In this document: piece by piece, positions 1 to 8,569 of the stretch
Layout of the letters: each line of letters begins with the position of its first letter
Position numbering within the stretch: position 1 is the first letter of the stretch
Assembly: GCF_007745175.1 (NCBI RefSeq)
Contig: NZ_CP036271.1
Span: 1,446,154 to 1,510,153 of the forward strand
Source: Caulifigura coniformis
GTDB taxonomy: Bacteria; Planctomycetota; Planctomycetia; Planctomycetales; Planctomycetaceae
Length of the DNA: 64,000 nt
Direction of reading: 5' to 3'
Notes under the pieces: model-generated
What the model was told of the DNA's origin: nothing
The model's database searches: none
The model's input: the letters and a program-made list of their open reading frames with translations, nothing else
Program-made: the position numbers and the translations under genes

Positions 1-1
1 G

Positions 2-502
2 CAGGATTTCGTCGATCGCTTTATCGGGCTGTTCGTGCATGTCATCCAGCACACGGCCCATTCTCGAAGCATCCGGCTGACCGGCGATGACGTGGATGAC
101 CTGTGTGGTGAGATCTTTTACGCCATTCTGGCCAACGACTTCGCAGTTCTGCGGAACTTTCGCGGCCAAAGTTCTTTGGCCACATACCTTTCCGTCGTCG
201 CCCGCCGTGTAACGGTGCGGGAACTGATCAAGCGCAGGAAGGCGGAGGCAATGGGGCATGTCAACGCCCATCAAGCCGCCCTGGAGCCCAACGACGCAGA
301 GGGAGAGGAAATCGAAGAGCTGGCCCACCTGATGCACCAGCTCCCCCCGCGTGACGCGGAGGCGCTGCGGAAATACCACCTCGAAGGAAAGACGTACCGC
401 GACATCGGACGCGAACTGGGAGTCGAGGAGAACTCAGTCGGCCCGATGCTGAGCCGCGCCCGGGAACAACTGCGTCGATTGCGCTGGGTGGCATCCGCGT
501 GA
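2..502 (+). CDS. RNA polymerase ECF-type sigma factor, 5' end outside window
   Basis: The reading frame is open to the first bases of the window, and the residues before the first possible GTG (35) already look like sigma region 2 (QDFVDRFIGLFVHVIQHTA), so the true start lies upstream. The visible part carries region 2 (DLCGEIFYAILANDFAVLRNFRG, then a RRVTVRELIKR segment) and a C-terminal region 4 helix-turn-helix (TYRDIGRELGVEENSVGPML). There is no C-terminal extension. Such proteins direct RNA polymerase to a small regulon. The stop codon overlaps the start of the next gene (GTGA), so the two are probably translationally coupled. No anti-sigma gene is recognisable next to it. Confidence 0.85.
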   Translation, partial: QDFVDRFIGLFVHVIQHTAHSRSIRLTGDDVDDLCGEIFYAILANDFAVLRNFRGQSSLATYLSVVARRVTVRELIKRRKAEAMGHVNAHQAALEPNDAEGEEIEELAHLMHQLPPRDAEALRKYHLEGKTYRDIGRELGVEENSVGPMLSRAREQLRRLRWVASA

Positions 503-1758
503 GGCCGGATTGGGCCCAGGAGGACGCTACCGACCGGGCCATTGCGCGCTCCCCGCGCGTGCCAGATCGAGATGTCGGGCAGGGATCGTGGGCTCATCTC
601 GGCCTGAGATTCATCCTGCCGGGCATTCTGCCCCTGCTGGTGATGTGCGGCCCCGTCGCAGGCCAGACCGCATCTCCGACGGTCGTGGTCACCCTGACTC
701 CAGTGGAGGGCCGGCCCGAAAAGCTTGCAGGACGCGTGGTCGTCGAGGACCAGCAGGGGGGCGTGCTTCTCGAAGACGCAGTCGGCCAGTATTGGACGCT
801 TGAGTCCAGGGAGATCGTGTCTCGAATGGCGGGAGACGCGGCCTTCCTGAGGGCCGGGACAAAGGACCTGGCTGAGAATCTGAAAGCGGCCGCGGGCGGG
901 CCTGCGGTCATCGTCGAGACGAAACATTACGTGATCGTGTCACGAGCGAGCCGAGCCTACGCCAATTGGTGCGGATCGCTGCTTGAGCGGTTGAGGAACG
1001 GTTTCCTGGCCTACTGGGACCGCGAAGGCATTGAGCTCGAGCCAGGCGCCCCGCACCTGCCGGTCCTGATCCTGCAGAACAAGGGGCAGTTTCGCGAGTA
1101 TGCCGTGCGGGACGGGGCCTCGGCCGCCGCAGAAACCGCCGGCTATTACTCGGCACGTACGAATCGAATCGTGCTGTACGATCTGACGGCCGACCTGGGT
1201 GGGCGGCCATTGGGAGAAGCGACGCAGCGTGAGGAGATCACGCGGCGGCTGTCGAAGTCGCCGGGGAGCGTGGCGACGGTGGTCCACGAGGCGGTCCACC
1301 AACTGTCGTTCAACTCGGGACTGCAAACGCGTTACGCGGACAACCCGATGTGGGCCAGCGAAGGACTGGCGATGTATTTCGAGACACCGGACCTGGGGGC
1401 CGGAACGCGCTGGACCACAGCGGGCAAAGTCAGTGTCTGGCGACTGGAGGAATTTCGCGGCTCGCTCACGAAGCGGCCGACCAACTCATTCATCTCGCTG
1501 ATCGAGGGGGAAGAGCGATTCCGCGCCCCCGAGCAGATGACCGGGGCGTACGCAGAGAGTTGGGTGCTGGTCCACTTCCTGGCCACGAAGAAACGTGCGA
1601 AGTGGGCCGAATACCTCGGGGTGCTGCGCGCCAAACCGCCACTGATTTTCCAGACGCCGGAGGAACGCCTGGCGGAGTTCCGGAGCGTTTTCGGCGACGA
1701 TCTGGCGGCCCTGGAACGGGAAATGGTGCAGCACGCCGCTGATCTGCGGCGGCGGTAG
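499..1758 (+). CDS. DUF1570 family secreted putative metallopeptidase
   Basis: This 419-residue protein has a gluzincin-like HEAVH motif at residues 263-267, followed by a downstream ASEGLAMYFE segment whose Glu is a plausible third zinc ligand, as in peptidase MA-like and DUF1570 proteins. A hydrophobic stretch (FILPGILPLLVMCGPVAG) ending near GQTAS looks like a signal peptide or membrane anchor, preceded by about 35 polar residues if the overlapping GTG at 499 is used. A GTG at 559 would give a conventional signal peptide. The GTGA overlap with the sigma gene suggests co-expression. Catalytic activity is inferred only from the motif, and the substrate is unknown. Confidence 0.75.
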   Translation: MRPDWAQEDATDRAIARSPRVPDRDVGQGSWAHLGLRFILPGILPLLVMCGPVAGQTASPTVVVTLTPVEGRPEKLAGRVVVEDQQGGVLLEDAVGQYWTLESREIVSRMAGDAAFLRAGTKDLAENLKAAAGGPAVIVETKHYVIVSRASRAYANWCGSLLERLRNGFLAYWDREGIELEPGAPHLPVLILQNKGQFREYAVRDGASAAAETAGYYSARTNRIVLYDLTADLGGRPLGEATQREEITRRLSKSPGSVATVVHEAVHQLSFNSGLQTRYADNPMWASEGLAMYFETPDLGAGTRWTTAGKVSVWRLEEFRGSLTKRPTNSFISLIEGEERFRAPEQMTGAYAESWVLVHFLATKKRAKWAEYLGVLRAKPPLIFQTPEERLAEFRSVFGDDLAALEREMVQHAADLRRR

Positions 1759-1776
1759 CAATCGCGGTGCTGCGGC

Positions 1777-3036
1777 TCAGTGCTTGCCGATGTCGAAGCG
1801 TTTGAGGGTCTGTTCATCGCGGACGAAGAGGCCTCCGGCCGAAAGCGCAGGCAAGGCTCGGATGATGCCGTTGAACGCCCTGAAGCGTGATCTCGGGGTG
1901 AATTTCTCGCGGTTCACATCCGCCAGGATCAGTTCCCCATCCGTCTTGGCGAGAATCAGCTTGCCGTCGGCCTTGATGGGCGTTCCGTAGCCGAAATCGG
2001 GAACGGACCAGAGAACTCGCTTTTCCAGCGAAGCGGCGAGCGGATCAATGCAGCGGAACTCAGCCGGAGGAACGTCATCACGTCCATGGAAGCCATACAG
2101 CAGACCGTCGGCTTCGACAGGCGTGGCATACTGGCTGGCGAGCGTGTCGGTATCCTCCCACACGATTTCGGCGGCGTGGGGCTTGAGGTCGAGGAGCACG
2201 CCACCAATCCCATAGCTGGCAGTCAGGAACAACCGCCCCTCGACCCGTGACGGGAGTGCGCCGTTCACCGTCGGGCCGCGCTGGCCGAACGGAACTTCCC
2301 AGACCAGAGCTCCGGTTGCGGGCTCGAGAGCCACACATTTGAGCCGGGTGATGACGATGGCGAGGTCGCGGTCTCCATCACGGATGAGAATGGGAGCGGA
2401 GTAGCTGGCCTGATCGGCAACCTGTTTCCAGAGGGGGGTGCCGGCCTTGAGGTCGAACCCGACAACCCCGGCTCCGGACTTCGCCCCGCCGACGTTCACA
2501 ATGACGACCTGCCCGGCCACCAGCGGCGAGTTCCCGGCCCCGAAATAGCCTTCCTGACCGCCGAACTCCTGATGCGTGGCGTGTTTCCAGACGAGTTGGC
2601 CGGTGACCGCGTTACGAACGATCAGTAGCCCTTGCGGGCTGAACGTCACCACGTGCCCGTCGGCGACGGTCGGGACGCAGAGGGGGCCGTCACCCGATCC
2701 CACGCCAGGGGTGAAGGAGGTCGGATCGGCCTGTTTCCAGATCGTCTTCCCGGTCGTCGAATCCAGGGCCTCGAGAACATCGAAATCGCCCTGACGATGG
2801 AACAGGTACGCTCGGGGACCCACGACAGCCAGCCCGGCGTAGCCCGGACCAACTTCTTTCTCCCAGGTGACGACAGGTCCCGCGGCCGGCCAGGCATCGG
2901 CCAGTTTTTCGTCGATGGCCGCCCCCGTCCTGTTCGGGCCGAGGATCTGCGGCCAGTCGCCCGCGTGCACGGCCGCGAAGTTCGTGGCCAGGCCGCAGAG
3001 CAGTATCAGGGATGGCCTGAGAACATCGCGCCACAT
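1777..3036 (-). CDS. PQQ-binding-like beta-propeller protein, exported
   Basis: This 419-residue protein has an N-terminal signal peptide (LILLCGLATNFAAVHA) followed by GDWPQILGPNRTG, the usual opening of planctomycete PQQ-like propellers. Repeated blade motifs such as ALDSTTGKTIW, VTGQLVWKH and PATGALVWEV resemble BamB and quinoprotein dehydrogenases. The chosen ATG at 3036 sits seven bases after AGGAGG; a longer in-frame start at 3081 lacks such support. No haem or cofactor-reactive motif is visible, so it is probably a structural or binding propeller rather than a confirmed enzyme. It converges on the DUF1570 gene and is divergent from fdxA. Confidence 0.8.
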   Translation of the reverse strand: MWRDVLRPSLILLCGLATNFAAVHAGDWPQILGPNRTGAAIDEKLADAWPAAGPVVTWEKEVGPGYAGLAVVGPRAYLFHRQGDFDVLEALDSTTGKTIWKQADPTSFTPGVGSGDGPLCVPTVADGHVVTFSPQGLLIVRNAVTGQLVWKHATHQEFGGQEGYFGAGNSPLVAGQVVIVNVGGAKSGAGVVGFDLKAGTPLWKQVADQASYSAPILIRDGDRDLAIVITRLKCVALEPATGALVWEVPFGQRGPTVNGALPSRVEGRLFLTASYGIGGVLLDLKPHAAEIVWEDTDTLASQYATPVEADGLLYGFHGRDDVPPAEFRCIDPLAASLEKRVLWSVPDFGYGTPIKADGKLILAKTDGELILADVNREKFTPRSRFRAFNGIIRALPALSAGGLFVRDEQTLKRFDIGKH

Positions 3037-3394
3037 AGGACCCCTCCTGGGAATGAATGGCCGTTCGGTCGGTGTTCTCATTCAAGCAGGAACTGCGCCT
3101 GGTGGCGACCGAACGACGAGCCGGAGTTGAGCGAAACAGCGAGTGGGCCTCGAAAGTCACCGACTGACATCTGTTCTCAGTTGCGGCAACGCGACGAACG
3201 CTCCTTGACACCCTGTTACAGGCAGCGCTAGCATTTTTCGCACTGCTGCGGCCGACACGTGGTTCGCTGTGGAAGTGGTTGGCGACCAGGACCCGGAAAA
3301 TGGGAGGCCGGTCGCCGGATTTGGTCGAGCAGGATACGGTTCCGGCCGATAGTCGTTTTCGAGGAATCTGGACGCTTCGACTCGAGGAAACACA
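3037..3394. other. Divergent intergenic region before the propeller gene and fdxA
   Basis: No gene is supported in this 358-base stretch. It should hold the promoters of both flanking genes. The only well-formed element I see is the plus-strand promoter at 3205-3234. Confidence 0.5.
3205..3234 (+). promoter_or_regulatory. Probable sigma-70-type promoter of fdxA
   Basis: A perfect TTGACA (3205-3210) is followed after 18 bases by TAGCAT (3229-3234), which matches four of six -10 positions. Transcription would start near 3241 and leave a leader of about 150 bases before fdxA. Confidence 0.45.
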
Positions 3395-3673
3395 ATGGCA
3401 CACGTCGTCGCTGAACCCTGCTTTAATTGCAAATACACAGATTGCGTCGTCGTCTGCCCGGTGGAATGCTTCTACGAGGGTGAAGCCATCCTCTACATCC
3501 ACCCGGATGAGTGCATCGACTGCGAAGCCTGCGTGCCGGAATGCCCGGTGGCTGCGATCTTCCATGAAGACAACCTTCCCGAGGAGTGGAAGCCCTTCAA
3601 GGAACTGAACGCCGAGATGGCGCCGCAGTGCCCGGTGATCACGGAGAAGAAAGAGCCGATGGCCGGGAACTGA
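3395..3673 (+). CDS. fdxA: 7Fe ferredoxin (FdxA type)
   Basis: This 92-residue electron carrier matches the seven-iron ferredoxin family (Azotobacter FdI type). Its cysteines fall at 9, 12, 17, 21, 25, 40, 43, 46 and 50. Cys9, 17 and 50 fit the [3Fe-4S] ligands, and Cys21, 40, 43 and 46 fit the [4Fe-4S] ligands, each one residue later than in Azotobacter. The C-terminal part ([20 protein letters not shown]) is also typical. It is a cytoplasmic low-potential redox protein with no obvious partner next to it. It is expressed alone, between its own promoter and a strong terminator. Confidence 0.93.
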   Translation: MAHVVAEPCFNCKYTDCVVVCPVECFYEGEAILYIHPDECIDCEACVPECPVAAIFHEDNLPEEWKPFKELNAEMAPQCPVITEKKEPMAGN

Positions 3674-3700
3674 TCGCCCAACCTGAAAACGCGCTTACAC

Positions 3701-3741
3701 GCACCCCGGCCGCCCTCAGGCGGCCGGGGTGCTTTTCTGTT
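3701..3741 (+). terminator. Rho-independent terminator of fdxA
   Basis: A perfect 14-bp stem (3701-3714 with 3719-3732) closes a four-base loop CTCA and is followed by TTTTCTGTT. It lies 28 bases after the fdxA stop codon. Confidence 0.9.
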
Positions 3742-3861
3742 GCAGGTTGCTCTACGGACGGCGAACGCTAGGATCAAAGATCGAAAGGCGGACTGCTGCT
3801 GTGTGCGGTGTCGCACGGCCGGGGGAACAGATCGCCGGACTGACCTAGCGAGCCTCGGCCT

Positions 3862-6474
3862 ATGTGGCGGCTGGATCTGCGGCGGGTCTCGGCAAGTGCC
3901 TGGTTCTTCCTCCTGGCGCTGGGATCGAGTTGCTTCCTCGTCCCTGACCATTCTTTCGCCGAAGACTATCGCGACCTTCAGAAGCTGTACCGCGCCGGGG
4001 ACTACCAGAAGTGCGCCGAAACAGCGGTCAAAGTTTCCCAGGACCGGCCGGCCGATGAAGACGTCTGGGCGATCAAGATCCGGACGGAGATGGAACTCGG
4101 CCGCTATGCCGAGGCGCTGACGACGCTGGAGAGCGGACTCCGGGCGTTGCCGATGAGCGTCCGGTTGAGATGGCTGGGGCGGAGCGTCTATCGATTCAAC
4201 GGCAGGTCGGATCGCGCACGGCTGATGGAATCCGAGATCGGGGCCCTGCTGCAGCAGGTGGCCTGGCGGTATGGCGACCTGCAGAGTCAGCTCGTGCTCG
4301 GCGAGTTCTTCCTGTCGCAGAGAGTCGACCCGAAGAAGGTGCTCGACGGCATTTACAACATTCTCAAGAAGCGGGTGCCCAGCGCGGTCGAGCCGGTCAT
4401 CGCCTGCGGTGATCTGGCGCTCGAGAAGCAGGATTTCGCCCTCGCGGCGAAACATTTCGAGCAGGCGCTCAAGATGGACGAGGCGAATCCCGACGTCCAT
4501 TTCGGGCTGGCGCGGGCGTATGCCGAGAGTGAAGGAGACCGGGCGTCGAACGAATTGAAAGCGACGCTGGAACTCAACCCGAACCACGTCCCCGCCCTCC
4601 TGATGATCGCGGACGGGCACATCGACGCCGAGCGCTACGTCGAAGCGGGTGAGGCGCTTGCGCGCGTCGAGTCAATCAACGCAAAACATCCGCTTGCGGC
4701 GGCCTACCGTGCGGTGATCGCTCATCTGCGCAACGAAGCCGACACCGAACGCCGGGCTCGACAGCTCGCGCTCAGCACGTGGACAGAGAATCCGCAGGTG
4801 GATCACCTGATCGGGCGAAAGCTGTCGCACAAATACCGGTTCGCGGAGGCCGCGGCCTGTCAGCGGCGGGCCCTGGAACTGGATCCAACGTTCAACGCGG
4901 CGCGTCTGCAACTCGCGCAAGACCTTCTGCGCCTCGGCCAGGAGGAGGAAGGCTGGAAGCTGGCCAGGGCCGCGTCCGACGATGACGAGTACAACGTCGT
5001 TGCGCACAACCTCGTCGCCCTCGAACAGAACCTGGCCAGATTCCGCACGCTGGAAGAGGACGGCTTTCTTCTCCGGATGGAGGCGCGCGAAGCGGAGATC
5101 TACGGTCCGCGAGTGCTGGACCTGGTGAAGCGGGCAAAGGAAACCCTGGCTGCGAAATACCACGTCGAGCTGCGGCAGCCGATCGTGATCGAAATGTTTC
5201 CCCGGCAGTCGGACTTTGCGATCCGCACGTTCGGGCTGCCGGGAGGGGCGGGCTTCCTGGGTGTCTGCTTCGGAACGGTGATCACGGCGAACAGCCCGGC
5301 TTCGCAGGGGGAGAATCCCTCCTGCTGGGAAGCGACCTTATGGCATGAGTTCTGTCACGTCGTGACGCTCTCGAAGACACGCAACAAGATGCCGCGGTGG
5401 CTCAGCGAAGGGATCTCCGTCTATGAGGAAGGCGTCGAAAACCGTACATGGGGACAGGCGCTGACGCCGCAATACCGGCAGATGCTTCTTGGAGACGACT
5501 TCACTCCGCTCAGCCAGCTGAGCGGAGCGTTCCTGCATGCGCAGTCTCCGCTGCACCTGCAGTTCGCGTATTACGAATCGGCACTGGCCGTGGAGCATCT
5601 CGTGGCCGCGTATGGTCACGAGGCCCTGGTCGCAATTCTGGACGACCTGGGCCAGGGACTGGCAATCAACGATGCGCTGGAACGGCGGTGCGCGGGGCTG
5701 GAGAAACTGGACCGCGAGTTTGCGGAGTTTGCACGGAAGCGGGCTGGCGAACTGGGTCCGATGGCGGACTGGTCAGAGCCCGAGCTTCCCCGCCGGGCCG
5801 ATGAGGCCACGATCAAGACGTGGTTGAAGGATCACCCGTCCAACTACACGGGGCTGTCGCGTCTGGCCCAGGTCCAGATGGCGACGAAATCCTGGGACGC
5901 CGCGATCGCGACGCTCGAGAAAATGCGGTCGCTCTACCCGGAGGACGTGCGCGTCTATTCGCAGCTGGCGACCGTTTATCACGAGCAGGGTCGGAACTCC
6001 GAGGAGTTCGCGGTGTTGAAGCGTCTGGTGGAGCTCACCAACGACGATCTCGACGCCTTCGCGCGGCTGGCCCGGCTTGCAGCACAGTCCGAGGACTGGA
6101 AAACGATGGGAGACATGGCGAACCGCTGGCTGGCCGTGAACCCTCTGCAGCCCGGAGTGCATCGGCTGGCGGCCGACGTGGCCGAGAAGCTGGGCGATAC
6201 GAAACTGGCGATCGGCAGCTACGAATCGCTGCTGGCGCTCGACCCGATCGACCCGGCCGGACTGCACCTGCAGCTGGCGACCGTGCGGGAACGGCAGGGC
6301 GACCTGGCCGCAGCGCGCCGGCATGCCCTACTGGCGCTGGAAGAGACGCCGCGATTCGCTGCGGCCCACGAGCGATTGCGTTCGATCGTCGAAAGACTGA
6401 GGTCCACGCCGGCGGAGGATGCTCCCCCTCCTCCCCCGGTGGCGACTCCGCTGACGATGAGGAGAGCGTCATGA
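3862..6474 (+). CDS. Exported TPR protein with peptidase MA-like domain
   Basis: This 870-residue protein starts with a signal peptide (FFLLALGSSCFLVPDHSFA). TPR-like repeats fill roughly residues 35-400 and 660-840, with blocks such as AAKHFEQALKMDEANPDVHFGLARA and RRALELDPTFNAARLQLAQDL. Between them is a gluzincin-like domain with HEFCH at 495-499 and LSEGIS shortly after. The architecture suggests an envelope protein that binds partners through TPRs and may cut proteins. It is the second HExxH protein within 5 kb. It overlaps the next gene by ATGA and begins the MoxR cluster. The substrate is unknown. Confidence 0.75.
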   Translation: MWRLDLRRVSASAWFFLLALGSSCFLVPDHSFAEDYRDLQKLYRAGDYQKCAETAVKVSQDRPADEDVWAIKIRTEMELGRYAEALTTLESGLRALPMSVRLRWLGRSVYRFNGRSDRARLMESEIGALLQQVAWRYGDLQSQLVLGEFFLSQRVDPKKVLDGIYNILKKRVPSAVEPVIACGDLALEKQDFALAAKHFEQALKMDEANPDVHFGLARAYAESEGDRASNELKATLELNPNHVPALLMIADGHIDAERYVEAGEALARVESINAKHPLAAAYRAVIAHLRNEADTERRARQLALSTWTENPQVDHLIGRKLSHKYRFAEAAACQRRALELDPTFNAARLQLAQDLLRLGQEEEGWKLARAASDDDEYNVVAHNLVALEQNLARFRTLEEDGFLLRMEAREAEIYGPRVLDLVKRAKETLAAKYHVELRQPIVIEMFPRQSDFAIRTFGLPGGAGFLGVCFGTVITANSPASQGENPSCWEATLWHEFCHVVTLSKTRNKMPRWLSEGISVYEEGVENRTWGQALTPQYRQMLLGDDFTPLSQLSGAFLHAQSPLHLQFAYYESALAVEHLVAAYGHEALVAILDDLGQGLAINDALERRCAGLEKLDREFAEFARKRAGELGPMADWSEPELPRRADEATIKTWLKDHPSNYTGLSRLAQVQMATKSWDAAIATLEKMRSLYPEDVRVYSQLATVYHEQGRNSEEFAVLKRLVELTNDDLDAFARLARLAAQSEDWKTMGDMANRWLAVNPLQPGVHRLAADVAEKLGDTKLAIGSYESLLALDPIDPAGLHLQLATVRERQGDLAAARRHALLALEETPRFAAAHERLRSIVERLRSTPAEDAPPPPPVATPLTMRRAS

Positions 6475-7334
6475 ATTCGTCCACCCGGAACTCCCCTGCA
6501 CGCAGTCGCCGGGTCTTGCTGGCACTGGGAGCGATCGTGTTGATGGGGAGCGCTGCGGCCGTGGCGCAATGGGGACGGGGCCGGCGCGGATACGAGAGCG
6601 ATCCGCGGAATGGCGTCCCGACCTGGGAGACCTCCGAACGGTTCAAGCACGACGTGTTCACGTTCGCACGCGTCCGATTCAGTTCGTATGGCGGCCGCGG
6701 TGGATGGGGGGACGGATACGACCGGGGCAAGTGGCGGACCGACTATCCCGACAGCGACCTGAACTTCTCCTACAGGCTGCACCAGCTGACGGCGCTGGAA
6801 ACTGATCCGAACGGCGTGATCCTCGACCTCACCGACGAAAAGCTGTTCGACTATCCGTGGCTGTACATGATCGAGCCGGGGAGCATGGTGCTCAGCGAGG
6901 AGGAGGTAAACGGCCTGCGCAGGTATCTGCTGAACGGCGGATTCCTGATGGTCGACGATTTCTGGGGAACGGACGAATGGGAGCAGTTCTACTCGCAGAT
7001 CAAGCGGGTGTTCCCTGACCGCGAACCGGTCGAGCTGCCGCTCGAGCACGAAATCTTCCACTGCGTGTACGACCTCTCGAAGAAGCCGCAGGTCCCCAGC
7101 ATCCACGCGTGGGAACGGGGCTTCACGTCCGAGCGCGGCTGGGACAGCGAGGAAGTGCACTACAAGGGGATCTTCGACGACAAGGGACGGATGATGGCGA
7201 TCATCTGCCACAACACCGATCTTGGCGACGGCTGGGAGCGTGAAGGAGAGAGCCCGGAATACTTCAAGGAGATGGCGGAGAAGTGGTCGTATCCGCTGGG
7301 GATCAACATCGTGACCTACGCGATGACGCACTGA
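6471..7334 (+). CDS. DUF4159 domain protein, exported
   Basis: This 287-residue protein starts at the ATG that overlaps the previous stop (ATGA). Upstream in-frame codons lie inside the TPR gene and are not used. A signal peptide (VLLALGAIVLMGSAAAVAQ) precedes a DUF4159-like domain, including LNFSYRLHQLTALETDPNG and the segment GGFLMVDDFWGTDEWEQF, an alpha/beta fold reminiscent of glutamine-amidotransferase-like domains. DUF4159 genes are commonly found beside MoxR/DUF58/VWA genes, as here. The biochemical role is not known. Confidence 0.8.
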   Translation: MNSSTRNSPARSRRVLLALGAIVLMGSAAAVAQWGRGRRGYESDPRNGVPTWETSERFKHDVFTFARVRFSSYGGRGGWGDGYDRGKWRTDYPDSDLNFSYRLHQLTALETDPNGVILDLTDEKLFDYPWLYMIEPGSMVLSEEEVNGLRRYLLNGGFLMVDDFWGTDEWEQFYSQIKRVFPDREPVELPLEHEIFHCVYDLSKKPQVPSIHAWERGFTSERGWDSEEVHYKGIFDDKGRMMAIICHNTDLGDGWEREGESPEYFKEMAEKWSYPLGINIVTYAMTH

Positions 7335-7396
7335 AACAGCGGGTGGTTGAGAGTAACAAGAAGAACCTGAACGCCGGACGCTGAACCTGAGGCCTT

Positions 7397-8401
7397 ATGG
7401 ATTATGAATCTGAGAAGCAGGCGGTGGAAATGCTCCGGGCGGGCCGGGCGAAGATTGACGCCGAGCTTTCCAAAGCAATTGTCGGCCAGTCCGACGTGGT
7501 CGAGCAGCTTCTGATCAGCCTGTTCGCCGGTGGGCACTGCCTCATCACCGGCGCTCCCGGACTCGCAAAGACGCTGCTCGTGCGATCGATCGCGCAGATC
7601 TTCCATCTGAAGTTCCAGCGAATCCAGTTCACGCCAGACCTGATGCCGGCGGACATCACCGGAACGGAAATCCTCGACCACGGCGAAGGGGGCCGCCGGC
7701 AGATGCAGTTCGTCCAAGGGCCGATCTTCGGCAACGTGATCCTGGCCGACGAAATCAACCGCACGCCGCCAAAGACACAAGCCGCTTTGCTGGAAGCGAT
7801 GCAGGAACACCAGGTGACGGTGTCGGGCAAGTCGTACCCTCTGGAAGAACCGTTCTTCGTCCTGGCGACACAGAACCCGATCGAGATGGAAGGTACCTAT
7901 CCGCTCCCCGAGGCCCAGCTCGACCGGTTCATGTTCAACGTGTTGATCGACTACCTGCCGGAAGACGACGAAGTCGCGGTCGTGAAGCAGACGACGTCGC
8001 GCAGGCCGGAGAAGATCGAACCGCTGTTCACGGGCGAGGACGTGCAGCGATTTCACGAGATCGTGCAACGAACTCCGATCGCCGAAGACCTGATCCGCTA
8101 CGCCGTCCGTATTTCCTCGGCGACCCGACCGGGCCGGTCGTCATCACCGGCATTCGTGAATGAGTGGGTGAGTTGGGGCGCCGGAACGCGCGCCGCGCAG
8201 TACATCGTGCTGGGAGCGAAAGCGCGGGCGCTCCTGCAGGGGCGGACGCATGTGGCCGCCGAAGACATCCAGCGACTCGTTCATCCCGCGCTCAGGCATC
8301 GCGTGCTCGTCAGCTACCGGGCCGAAGCCGAAGGAGTGACGGTGGACAACGTCATCAGCCGCGTTCTGGAAACCGTGCCAGTGCCCGGGAAGGGACAGTA
8401 A
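7397..8401 (+). CDS. MoxR family AAA+ ATPase
   Basis: This 334-residue cytoplasmic ATPase has Walker A GAPGLAKT at residues 52-59, Walker B ILADEINR around 115-122, the family signature TPDLMPADITGTEI and a sensor segment LATQNPIEMEGTYPLPEAQLDRF. MoxR proteins act as chaperone-like ATPases that assemble or activate complexes, usually with VWA-domain partners encoded next to them. Here DUF58, two VWA-like proteins and DUF4175 follow. The ATG at 7397 follows a TGAGG ribosome-binding site. A 168-base gap with palindromic repeats separates it from the DUF58 gene. Confidence 0.95.
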   Translation: MDYESEKQAVEMLRAGRAKIDAELSKAIVGQSDVVEQLLISLFAGGHCLITGAPGLAKTLLVRSIAQIFHLKFQRIQFTPDLMPADITGTEILDHGEGGRRQMQFVQGPIFGNVILADEINRTPPKTQAALLEAMQEHQVTVSGKSYPLEEPFFVLATQNPIEMEGTYPLPEAQLDRFMFNVLIDYLPEDDEVAVVKQTTSRRPEKIEPLFTGEDVQRFHEIVQRTPIAEDLIRYAVRISSATRPGRSSSPAFVNEWVSWGAGTRAAQYIVLGAKARALLQGRTHVAAEDIQRLVHPALRHRVLVSYRAEAEGVTVDNVISRVLETVPVPGKGQ

Positions 8402-8419
8402 GACGATGTCTCCCCAAGT

Positions 8420-8560
8420 CCTTCTCCCCGCAACGGGCCACCCCTTCGTCTCGCGAGCTGCTGCGGGGAGAAGGTGGTCGACAGGCCGGATGAGGGGACA
8501 CTACGGCGCACATGTCGCTTCGGGCCTGAATCACTCCCGCTCCACGATCAGGGCGTGGGA
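8420..8560. repeat. REP-like palindromic insert between moxR-like and DUF58 genes
   Basis: The 13-bp arm CCTTCTCCCCGCA (8420-8432) is repeated in inverted orientation at 8462-8474. A second, imperfect hairpin made of ACTCCCGCTCCACG and CGTGGGAG follows at about 8532-8560. I see no gene here, although the neighbouring genes in this run are otherwise tightly packed. It looks like decayed, mobile REP/BIME-type sequence and could affect transcript stability or partial termination. Confidence 0.55.
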
Positions 8561-8569
8561 GAGGGTGGA

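Noticed and set aside
5820-6470. Upstream extension of the DUF4159 gene into the TPR gene
   Set aside because: The extension is Arg/Gly-rich, overlaps a confident coding frame, and a clean ATGA start with signal peptide exists.
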